The position numbers were made by a program, and so were the translations under genes. Below are positions 1 through 6,971 of a DNA stretch of 11,294 nt, in pieces. The notes under the pieces are model-generated. The model searched no databases, was not told the DNA's origin, and was given only the letters and a program-made list of their open reading frames with translations. The DNA comes from Euperipatoides rowelli (taxonomy: Eukaryota; Onychophora; Udeonychophora; Euonychophora; Peripatopsidae): NCBI GenBank assembly GCA_003024985.2, contig PXIH01S0054127.1. One strand, 5' to 3'. Numbering within the stretch: position 1 is the stretch's first letter; each line of letters begins with the position of its first letter.

Positions 1-111
1 GAAGCTATCATAATAAGAAACAGAAGGAGGAAAGAAAAGTAAACAATGTTTAAAATAAAAAATAAATACAGTAAATTAATGTTTTTTGTTTTTTTTTTCC
101 TTTTTTTCTTA
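1..111. other. AT-rich leader with T tracts, no gene
   Basis: Low-complexity A- and T-rich DNA ending in a long pyrimidine tract of T runs broken by single G and paired C (about 80-109). The tract followed by TTAAG superficially resembles a splice acceptor, but no open frame or recognisable exon follows, so no exon is called. Confidence 0.5.
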
Positions 112-137
112 AGGAGGCATGGCCTCCTATGCCTCCT
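112..137. repeat. G/C-rich stem-loop with two alternative foldings
   Basis: The arms AGGAGGCAT (112-120) and ATGCCTCCT (129-137) are perfect inverted complements around an 8-base loop. A second overlapping hairpin pairs AGGAGGC with GCCTCCT around ATG (112-128). It stands out from the T-rich surroundings. A related phrase, GCCTCCTCTT followed by A residues, recurs near 6103-6113, so this could be a fragment of a dispersed repeat. No function is inferred. Confidence 0.6.
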
Positions 138-202
138 CTTTAAAATGGCCACTGCTTATGATGGTCACCCATAACTATTTCAACACTGATTAACCCATCC
201 AT

Positions 203-325
203 CCTAAATGCTGATTACCCTTCTCATTCACACTCTGTTTTTTTTTATAATACTTGCTTGCTCCACTAAACAAGTATTTATGTTATGGTATTCAGTAGAT
301 ACCTGAATGCTGTTTTCCCTTCTCA
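203..325 (+). repeat. Short direct repeat, two copies 99 bp apart
   Basis: A 24-base segment at 203-226 recurs at 302-325 with 21 identical positions; the shared cores are AATGCTG and CCCTTCTCA. The sequence between and around the copies does not align convincingly. It may be the remnant of a local duplication or of a decayed tandem array, or chance in a biased sequence. Confidence 0.4.
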
Positions 326-700
326 CTAAATGTTTTCTAAGAGAAGCTGTGGACTGGTAATCAAGCAATTAGGGGACTTACGAGAGTGAAGAAAATTCAT
401 ATGATCATGTTTTAGTCTTTGTTTATATTTCATTGTCATCTCTTATCGACTTGTATAAAGTATAGTATTAAGTAGAAGTGTTTGAGTTTGGTCATACTGT
501 ACATAATTTGACTATCCAATTGTTTGATTTGATTTTGTAACATTTAATTCATTGGTAAGATGTAAGGATTTTGTGATCATGCAGTTTGGTGTATTTCCAA
601 ATACTACATTTGAATCACTGATTTTTATTTCAGAGTTTTAAAAAAAAACTTAATGAAATGATGGTCAAATTTGGTGCACATTCAAATATTGGTCTAATAT
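326..700. other. AT-rich spacer, nothing recognised
   Basis: There is no open frame of useful length, no RNA-like fold and no repeat that I can support. It consists of T-rich and A-rich runs with ordinary intergenic composition. Confidence 0.5.
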
Positions 701-732
701 NCCCCCCCCCCCCCCACACACACACGCACACA
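701..732 (+). repeat. Poly-C plus (CA)n microsatellite beside an ambiguous base
   Basis: A single N at 701 is followed by 14 C residues (702-715), then an alternating CA tract interrupted once by CG (715-732). Compound poly-C/CA tracts are length-unstable and hard to sequence, which probably explains the N. The run length may not be exact. Confidence 0.85.
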
Positions 733-1652
733 TTTTTGCTGGTGGTGAATTTCGTGACTGGTACTATTTTTATGTCACTAAACTAAAGTTTCTCATAATG
801 AAATTTCTTAAATTTTCTTCAATTTTATAGATAACTTGAAAAATATTTCTGAATTCGTTTATACCTATTGGAAGTAAACGTTTCCCAATGATACTCTTTT
901 ATTTTTTCTATATTATCTAAAGTAATATGGCTTCATATATTAATCATTGGTTAAAAGTAAAAGAGGGACTTTACTCCTTGTTCAAGCAGAATAAAACAAC
1001 TGTTTGTATTAGTTTTTTTTTAAATTATAAGCTCTTTAAAATTACAGTATATCTGCTATTTATCATTTCTTTGCATTTTCTATTGTGTAGGCAGTAAATG
1101 TCTTAAAATATAAGAAAATATAAAGGTTCAGTTTTATGAGTATTTGTTCACTCGCCTTCTCCCTCTTATTTTTGTCTTTTAGAATTTTTAAAGCACTTTT
1201 TTTAATTTGATTTTTTTTTGCTGGAGATTGGAATAGTTAGCATTTCTATTCTGTCCATTTTAAAGATTGATTTGAGAAAAAATACCATGTTTAAAATTTT
1301 GTTCTTTATATTAATACCAGCAGATATGCCCAGAGCATTTTTTGTTTTAAGTAAAAGGCTAAATGCCCACCTGCATATGCAGTATCTGAATATGTTTGGA
1401 ATGTGCCTGAGTCAGCTTTTAAGCCATTCAAAGAGATTTCAAATGAGAAATGTTAGTTTCCATTTTGCAAATTATGGACAAATTTTGTTCAAATGAAATC
1501 AATACCAAATATTATAAATTTATAATTATTATTTATTGACTAAATAGAGTAGATTTGTTGATTTAATTTGATGTGTTTGAGATTTCCCTCCCCTCCCCAT
1601 GGCATTGTTTGAATTGAACATCTTTAAAGGTTGTCACTTGGAGAGATATTCG
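733..1652. other. AT-rich spacer, no supported gene
   Basis: The only sizeable open frame (1218-1496, plus strand, 92 codons) has no recognisable domain. It is rich in Ile, Leu and Phe as expected from T-rich DNA, and starts in a T tract without visible gene context. I treat it as chance. A short palindrome of TTATAAATTTATAA type lies near 1512-1525. Nothing else stands out. Confidence 0.5.
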
Positions 1653-1677
1653 CAGCCAAATATCTGATATTCGGCTG
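1653..1677. repeat. ATTCGGCTG-type inverted repeat
   Basis: CAGCCAAATATC (1653-1664) pairs with GATATTCGGCTG (1666-1677) with one mismatch and a single-base loop. Related words, GATATTCGCAG just before and GAATATTCA just after (to about 1692), suggest a decayed cluster of TATTCGGC-like units. From memory, such clusters occur in transposon ends (hAT-like) in several animal genomes. This is similarity of short words only, so the family is unproven. Confidence 0.5.
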
Positions 1678-1873
1678 AATTGAATATTCATTTCATCTCT
1701 TCTCTCCATTTCCATTCTCAACCCTATAGTTATAACTTTACAAAAGCCTAATTTAATAATAAATTAAAATATATTTACAATATTTTTTCTATACAGCAGT
1801 TAAATATAAAATTGCTAGATTTTTTTTAATGCTTTATTAAAGAACACGTTAGTTATATAAATTTAAAAAACAA

Positions 1874-1931
1874 AACAAATATCCAGTCATTGAACAGCAT
1901 CAACAGTGCTACTTAACAGTGGATATTTGTT
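1874..1931. repeat. Weak hairpin, 12-bp arms
   Basis: AACAAATATCCA (1874-1885) is perfectly complementary to TGGATATTTGTT (1920-1931). The 34-base loop holds a minor inner stem (AGCA with TGCT). Given the base composition, an inverted match of this size could arise by chance somewhere in the window. Confidence 0.3.
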
Positions 1932-2196
1932 ATGCAGTCTAAACCTAATCAGAACTCGGGCATCTGACTTTATTATTAGTGAATTTTTCATATCTTGACG
2001 AATCATTTATCCTCACAGGTCTAGTGGGGTAGATACTTTTCTACTTAATGTGTGTTGCCAATTCTTTTTTCAATTTTGTCAATTTAGTTTATTTTGCCAA
2101 AAAAAATATATGTTTAATTTATCAAATTTTCTTATTTTAAAAAGTGTTAAAATCTCAGTTTTACACAATGTTAGAAAAGACTGATTATGGCATCTA
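1932..2196. other. AT-rich spacer, nothing recognised
   Basis: Low-complexity spacer with A and T runs near 2097-2110. No open frame, RNA gene or repeat is visible. Confidence 0.5.
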
Positions 2197-2266
2197 TTAC
2201 ATCATCTTAAACACAAATCAGAACAAACACCAGATGTTTCTTTGATGTGTGTTTAAAAAGATGTAA
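2197..2266. repeat. 70-nt imperfect hairpin of pre-miRNA size
   Basis: The left arm 2197-2220 pairs with the right arm (2241-2266) at 21 of 24 positions, joined by a 20-base loop. The loop itself can pair ACA with TGT, which shortens it. Scattered mismatches, arm length and loop size resemble animal microRNA precursors, but MITE remnants give the same shape. No known miRNA seed was recognised, and conservation or small-RNA evidence is not available from the sequence. I describe it only as a structural repeat. Confidence 0.5.
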
Positions 2267-2913
2267 CGAATTCCAAATAGTAACATCATTAGTTTCATCC
2301 TTCTGTATGGTTATTCTATAAACTGACCTTGGTAGAAATGATTTTTTTACTTTACTGTAGAAAAGTAGCCTATGAAAGCATTCAGATTGTCAACCTATAT
2401 TATGGATTGGTGTCATGCTGATGATATTCACTTTTTAGCAACTTCAAAAATTTGCATGATTTCATATACTTGTCTACCATAAATTAGAGAAGTAAAAAAT
2501 CATTTATGCCAGTCCAGTTTGTAGGACAGCCATTATGAATGCAAGACTCAATTCTAGATGAAACTTGTAAAAAAATGTCAATATGGTTTATATAAAGATT
2601 TGTCCAAGATATTTGACACAAAATTTTCCAAGGATTCCAAAAATATTGCTCAATACTAAATTCTAATCTTCCATCCTACCCCCCCCCCTCTCCTATTTGT
2701 TATGGATCATGTGGTATGTGGTGTTAGTTTAACTCAAGAACATGTGATCCAGGCTAAACTAAACTAACTTAATATACACTGGCATTGCTAATGCTTAGAA
2801 GCAGATTGTGTGTGATTTGTTAGCAAATTGCTCTAAGGATTAAAAAAAAATGTTTGAGGAATAAGGATTTCCAAAATTTTACAAAATAGAGGTCTAATTT
2901 AAGTATTGAACTG
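2267..2913. other. Spacer with a C10 run, no gene
   Basis: There is no open frame or RNA gene. The only notable item is a run of ten C residues at 2679-2688 in a pyrimidine patch, standing out in AT-rich DNA and prone to length error. A 9-bp inverted pair, GTTAGTTTA with TAAACTAAC (2723-2731 and 2760-2768), is probably chance. Confidence 0.5.
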
Positions 2914-2981
2914 AAGCCTAGTGCAGATATAGAGCTACTGGAGAAGTCTAGTATAGATACAGAGCTATTGAAAAAGTCTAA
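2914..2981 (+). repeat. Minisatellite, left remnant (about 2.3 units)
   Basis: Two complete units of about 30 bp and the first bases of a third share the GAGCTA core with the array at 3511-3906, but are more diverged (AGATATAGAGCTACTGGAGA, then AGATACAGAGCTATTGAAAA). The third unit is cut by the MITE starting at 2984. This remnant and the right-hand array therefore belonged to one tandem array before insertion. Confidence 0.85.
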
Positions 2982-2983
2982 TA

Positions 2984-3482
2984 CAGTAAAACCTGTCTTG
3001 AGAGACCACCCCTTCTGCCATGAAATAGCAGTCTCTCAAAACAGGTGGTCTCTCAAAAGAAAATCTGTCTTGAGAGACCAACGCGTCTGCTATAAAATAA
3101 TGGTCTTTCAAAGGAGTTGATTTCTAAAATAAACTTCATGTTTTTTTCAACTAACAGTGCTCTCTCTCAAATATCCCAATACTGTATTGAAATACAGTGC
3201 AATTATATATTTTTAGGCATTTACACATTTGTTTAAATTTGCTTTTTTTTTTATTAATTTGTCTGTGAATAAAAAAAAAAGCACACTTTCTACAACTCAT
3301 GGTCTTACAAAAAAGGCTGAATTCAATGCTTGGAATTTAAAAAGGCTGGCCTCTGGTCACGTTAGACAGGTGGTCTTTAATAAGAGGTCATTTGTGTGAA
3401 AAATTGATTGGTGCAAAGAAATTGTGGTCTTTAAAGGCAGGTGGTCTCTCATAGCAGGAGTCTCTCAAGAGAGGTTTTACTG
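2984..3482. mobile_element. 499-bp MITE with 23-bp TIRs and TA target duplication
   Basis: A non-autonomous DNA transposon. The terminal inverted repeats are 2984-3006 and 3460-3482. They begin CAGTAAAACC and match at 22 of 23 positions, with a G/C difference at TIR position 12. TA flanks each end (2982-2983 and 3483-3484). CAG-initial ends with a TA duplication fit the Tc1/mariner-pogo group, so the element would be moved by a transposase encoded elsewhere. No transposase frame is present inside. The left end has a 72-bp module repeated in tandem (from 2993 and from 3065), each containing CTTGAGAGACCA and its inverted form GGTCTYTCAAA. More copies of GGTGGTCTYT lie inside the right end, at about 3370 and 3424-3450. 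Such subterminal copies are plausible transposase-binding sites. I recall similar TIR-related MITEs from many marine invertebrates. The superfamily call is inferred from the ends only. Confidence 0.88.
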
Positions 3483-3510
3483 TATACCTATATGTAAAGT
3501 GTAATGAAAA

Positions 3511-3906
3511 AATTGGTGTAGATATAGAGCTACTGATAGTCTAGTGTAGGTACAGAGCTACTGGATAAGTCTAATGTAGGTACAGACTACAGAGCTATGG
3601 ATAAGTCTAGTGTAGGTACTGAGCTACTGATATGTCTAGTGTAGATACAGAGCTACTGATTTAAGTCTAGTGTAGGTACAGAGCTACTGGATAAATTGTG
3701 TGTAGGTACAGAGCTACTGGATAGGTAGAGTACTTAGGTACAGAACTACTGGATAAAATGTGTGTAGGTACATAGTTACTGGATAAGTCAAATACATAGG
3801 TACAGAGCTACTGGATGAGTCTAGTGTAGGTATAGAGCTACTAAATAAGTATAGTGTAGGTACAGAGCTACTGGATAAGTGTAGTGTAAGAACACAGCTG
3901 TTAAAT
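3511..3906 (+). repeat. Minisatellite array, about 13 units of 30 bp
   Basis: Tandem units average 30 bp (range 28 to 36), with the core AGGTACAGAGCTACTGGATA. Approximate unit starts are 3515, 3539, 3569, 3605, 3634, 3665, 3695, 3725, 3758, 3787, 3819, 3849 and 3879. The last unit is degenerate. Unit 3569-3604 carries a small internal duplication of ACAGA/CTAC. Units 3695-3757 and 3758-3818 form a duplicated dimer. Because the period is a multiple of three, the minus strand holds a 68-codon repetitive open frame (3714-3920), which is a by-product of the repeat and not a gene. Every unit has an AGCT-type core except a few mutated ones. Confidence 0.93.
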
Positions 3907-5126
3907 TTGGGTGGATACAAATCTACTCATTTTCAGCACTTTATATTTTTAAAAATGCTTATATTTTCATTTTATAACTCTTGGTCCTTAGAAGTTAGAG
4001 CCACCAAACATTTCAGCATTTGGTTCATTCTCTAATAGTTACAGAAATGGTATGATTTTCAATTTTAATTAGTCTGTCAATATTTGTCTTTGAATTTTTT
4101 TTTTTAAAAAAAGCTCTTAAATATTTGTGGCAACTCTAAGCTTAACTTATTAAATTTAGACTATATCTGTGAGTTAATAGAATTTTGGAATTTTTAAAAT
4201 TCTAATTTTTTAAATCGTTCTAAAGTAAAGCTTTTTAATAGGAGCCATTTATCATGTAGCCTATGGCAGCTTACTTCTTTAAGCAAATTTTTTTTTTTTT
4301 TAAATTATACATCCTAATTCTTGAAAATAATTTTCAAATTATTTAGAATTTTAGATGAGTTTATTTAAGCTATAGTGATAAATATGCAAGAAAATTACAG
4401 TAATTAGTAGGATCTTTGGTAATATTTAACTATTGTTCTTCTTGTAGAGAATTTAGAATATAACTGGAATGAGGTTGTTATCTACTGCTTGTTATCCTGT
4501 ACTAAAATAATCACAAAACTTGTTTATTCCCACTTTTGTTGCATTATTAATATGTGGTTGGATTTTTCTGCTGCTTATTAGTGTGAATTTAAAATAAACG
4601 AACCATCTCCTTTTAACATGCTTTAATATTGCAAAATTTTAATTTTAACAAATTATGCTAAAACTGTATAATATTTTTAATCTGAGATATACTTAAATTT
4701 AATTTGAGATTGTCTAATTTAAATGTTAGGATAAACGATATCAATGGGATTTTGTTCCTAAGAAAATGATGTAGGAAAGTTAAAAATCATACTTAAATTA
4801 ATTTGAAATATTTTAAATCTTTTAAATTCCATTTAAACTGGTTTAGATTTTTTTGAAAAATAAAATGCTACATGCTTCCAATTCATTTTATAATTGAAAA
4901 ATTTAACTTGACTAAAATGTTAAAAATAACAAGAATTGTGTAAAATTTGGGTTGAATGTTTGCTGATTTTAAAATCACTATCATAAGAGAATTTCTTTCT
5001 TGCTTGACCTGTAAAAAAAATATTTTTAACGAATTATTTTTATACTTTTTAAAATAATATTAAAACATCTTAAATAGTCAAAAGTATAATTTACATTTAT
5101 TTAGCAGTTATGTTGTGTTTCTTTCA
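3907..5126. other. Very AT-rich spacer, nothing recognised
   Basis: One of the most AT-rich parts of the window, with long T and A runs (for example a T run then A run near 4092-4112, and a T run near 4289-4301). A 22-base AT-rich phrase at 4689-4710 recurs with one gap and one change at 4789-4810, about 100 bp apart. This is short and low-complexity, so the weight is small. No open frame, RNA gene or transposon end was found. Confidence 0.5.
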
Positions 5127-5138
5127 GGCATACCTCCT

Positions 5139-5166
5139 GGGGGGGGGGGGGCTTANNCCCCCCCCC
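5139..5166. repeat. G13 - CTTANN - C9 tract
   Basis: Thirteen G residues (5139-5151), CTTA, two unresolved bases (5156-5157) and nine C residues (5158-5166). As written, the G and C runs could pair as a hairpin. The unresolved pair at the centre suggests that sequencing failed here, or that two reads were merged through homopolymers. The true length and order are uncertain. Confidence 0.8.
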
Positions 5167-5242
5167 TTCCCGGAAACAAACCAACTGCTCCCTGGGGGAA
5201 AATCAGATAAATAAAAAATGATAAAATCAAACTAAAACTCAA

Positions 5243-5381
5243 CAACAAAACTTCCACTCAACTAAAAAACAGGTTATCAAATCAGGCAGAAAGTCAACAA
5301 AACGTCCAGACAACCAAAAAAAAAAAGCTTATCAAAACAGGCAAAACGTCCAGACAATAATAAAAAAAAAAGCTTATTTTT
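5243..5381 (+). repeat. Three-copy A/C-rich tandem repeat
   Basis: Copies start at about 5243, 5295 and 5339 (spacing 52, then 44). Each contains a CAAAACKTCCA-like word, an A run and a word ending in TTATC or TTATT. The last two copies share CAAAACGTCCAGACAA exactly (5298-5313 and 5342-5357) and AGCTTAT after the A run; the first is more diverged. The strand is T- and G-poor compared with its surroundings. It could belong to a larger decayed mobile element ending in the C-rich phrases near 5412-5445, but no terminal repeats were confirmed. Confidence 0.7.
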
Positions 5382-5445
5382 AAAAAAATTAATACAGTAA
5401 ATATATAAAGCCGCCCCTCCGTACCTATGAAATGCACCCCTGGAG

Positions 5446-6144
5446 AAAATTGTCTAAAAGAAACACTGGTTATGTTGAGATAAATTTGGGATTTACTAGT
5501 TTGAAACTCTTTTTTATTATACCGTACTGTAAATTAACAAACTTGATGTCGATGTGAAATTTTTACTTAATATATAGCCTATGTCTAATTCTTTGTAAAA
5601 ATTATTATGGATACGAGAAAGCCTTGACTTTCTAACAGTAAATCCATTAAAAAAAAAACAAGGATGAAAATCTTAAAAGAAATATGTTTTCAATTTTCAA
5701 AGTTATGCCCTTAATTATTATGTCTTACAGTAAAACAAAAGACTTAGAAATACTACACAAAATTCATTGTTCTCAATCCCTATAGAACAAGTTGAAGATA
5801 TGAAAAATCTGTAATATTATTGTAAAGGTTTTAAATAATCAGATTTATAGATTATATGATAAATATTTTTTCCTGCTTTAAGCTATGACAAAATTGATCC
5901 TATTAACTTAATCATGTGACTTTCTTTGACATCATGGATAGGCTCTACAGTAAATTTATTTATAATACAAGAGAAAATCATTTCAATAATTGTTTCTTTC
6001 AGCAATCAACTTCTGAGAATAATTAAAAATAACATTGATATTTATTACATTTAGGCTACTTAATTTAGAAAATCTAACAATACCTGTATATTGAGGGGAA
6101 GCCTCCTCTTAAAAAAAAAAATTTGGTAAGGTATTTGTGTAAAC
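5446..6144. other. AT-rich spacer, nothing recognised
   Basis: No gene or RNA is visible. It holds an A run near 5649-5658, an 11-base A run near 6111-6121 and a GCCTCCTCTT word near 6103 that echoes the stem-loop at 112-137. Several ACAGTAAA words occur (5727, 5947), shared with the MITE tip but without the rest of its terminal repeat. Confidence 0.5.
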
Positions 6145-6375
6145 CAGTGTTTTTCAGAATTTTTTGGTTTCAGGACCTCTTTACAATCTTCAAACATTAT
6201 TGAGGATCCCAAAGAGATTAGTTTCTGTGTGTTATATCCATCAGTATAAACTGTATTAGAAATTAAAACAGAAAATTTTCAAATCATGAATATTTTTTTA
6301 TGAAAAATAACTTTTCCAAAATAAAACTAGAAAATGTACATATTTAAACCTTGAACTTACTAGGCTACCTTAGAT

Positions 6376-6515
6376 AATCTATATATTAATACGTGAAGGG
6401 AAAACTTTGGATCCCTTTTTAAGCATATTGCGTGCATGGAGGTGTGTGAGATTTGGCAGAGTTAAAGTTTTTATGGAGAGGGAGTGCAATAATTTATTTT
6501 CGATAATTTGTGTAA
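6376..6515 (+). repeat. Possible nested dispersed repeat inside the hAT
   Basis: This segment begins about TATATATTAATACGTGAAGG and includes AAAACTTTGGATCCCTTTTT, TTGCGTGCATGGAGG and GAGGGAGTGCAATAATTTAT. From memory, it resembles a dispersed repeat seen in insect genomes, notably Lepidoptera, that has ACGTGAAG, AACTTTGTATCCCTTTTT and TTGCGCGGACGGAGG in the same order. That order-preserving similarity makes chance unlikely, but I cannot verify it. No terminal repeats or target duplication were found, so the boundaries are approximate and it could be a native part of the hAT interior. Confidence 0.4.
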
Positions 6516-6558
6516 TACTTATTTGTATCATATGTTTTAGTTATATAAGAATAAACCT

Positions 6559-6579
6559 ATAATAATAATAATAATAATA
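6559..6579 (+). repeat. (TAA)7 microsatellite
   Basis: About seven uninterrupted TAA/AAT units within the interior of the hAT element. It is too short to say more. Confidence 0.85.
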
Positions 6580-6598
6580 GCTAAAAATTTATATATAA

Positions 6599-6676
6599 AA
6601 TTAAAACATTCATTGTTTAGCGTTGTGGCGGCTTTTTAATTAAAACATTCATTGTTTAGCGTTGTGGCGGCTTTTT
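6599..6676 (+). repeat. Exact 39-bp tandem duplication
   Basis: Positions 6599-6637 and 6638-6676 are identical over 39 bases, each running from AATTAAAACATTC to GTTGTGGCGGCTTTTT. The absence of any difference in an otherwise decayed transposon interior means the duplication is much younger than the element, or is an assembly or replication slip. The unit has a G/C-rich GCGTTGTGGCGGC core unlike its surroundings. Confidence 0.95.
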
Positions 6677-6694
6677 ACAAAGGAAATTTTCTTA

Positions 6695-6713
6695 TTGGTC
6701 GAATTTCGACCAA
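6695..6713. repeat. Perfect palindrome TTGGTCGAA-T-TTCGACCAA
   Basis: Nine-base arms with a one-base centre, in the hAT interior shortly after the 39-bp duplication. It contains two CG dinucleotides in a CG-poor window. It could be a terminal or subterminal motif of a nested element, or a protein-binding site; neither is shown. Confidence 0.6.
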
Positions 6714-6971
6714 CACTGGATTACTAGTTCATATAATTACGGCACAAGAATATACGCAAGCACATATTTTTACTATTAGCTCAAATGGATGATGTCATCA
6801 TGTTATGTAGCCTCTGGAATACTCCACTGAAAACACTCATGACAGAATGAGAGTGAAAAAAGCAATCATTTTGGTATTATTATGAAAATAGTTTTGGCCT
6901 CTCGGAACCATGGAAGAGTTCTGGAAACATCTGGGGTACGGGAACCACACTTGAGATCTGCTGATGTAGAT

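Larger units (their letters stand above)
6145..6963. mobile_element. Non-autonomous hAT element, about 819 bp, vertebrate-like ends
   Basis: The left end opens CAGTGTTTTTCAGAATTTTT and the right end closes ACCACACTTGAGATCTGCTG, whose complement starts CAGCAGATCTCAAG. Both match the CAGTGGTTCTCAAA-type tip of hAT elements of the Charlie/Tip100 sort, with decay. Inward of the left tip, phrases such as TTTCAGGACCTCTTTACAAT, TTATTGAGGATCCCAAAGAG and GTATTAGAAATTAAAAC, and inward of the right tip GATGTCATCA, GTAGCCTCTGGAA, AATGAGAGTGAAAAA and TATTATTATGAAAATAGTTT, agree closely with a family I remember as very common in mammals; I cannot name it securely. The flanking octamers GTGTAAAC (6137-6144) and ATGTAGAT (6964-6971) agree at 5 of 8, as expected for an old 8-bp target duplication. 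No transposase frame remains. The minus-strand open frame at 6837-7043 crosses the right end and is chance. Confidence 0.75.

Noticed and set aside
80-111. Pyrimidine tract followed by TTAAG as a splice acceptor
   Set aside because: No open frame, partner donor site or recognisable exon follows. T tracts are common throughout.
1218-1496. 92-codon plus-strand open frame
   Set aside because: No recognised domain, composition typical of T-rich noncoding DNA, no gene context, and no related exon nearby. Open frames of this length occur by chance in 11 kb.
2704-2768. Hairpin from GGATCATGT/ACATGTGATCC and GTTAGTTTA/TAAACTAAC pairs
   Set aside because: The two pairs interleave rather than nest, are short, and are likely chance.
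2984-3482. CRISPR-like array because of repeated GGTCTCTCAA words
   Set aside because: The repeats are irregular in spacing and orientation, and are framed by terminal inverted repeats and TA duplications of a MITE in eukaryotic-type DNA.
3714-3920. 68-codon minus-strand open frame with a serine-rich repeat
   Set aside because: It is a translation of the 30-bp minisatellite, whose period keeps the frame open. The repetitive residues follow the DNA repeat.
4689-4810. 100-bp tandem duplication based on ATACTTAAATT words
   Set aside because: Only about 22 AT-rich bases match; the rest of the supposed units does not align.
6787-6802. TGATGTCATCA as a CRE/AP-1-type regulatory site
   Set aside because: It lies in the part of the hAT that matches the remembered family sequence, so it is explained as transposon sequence. 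There is no adjacent gene.
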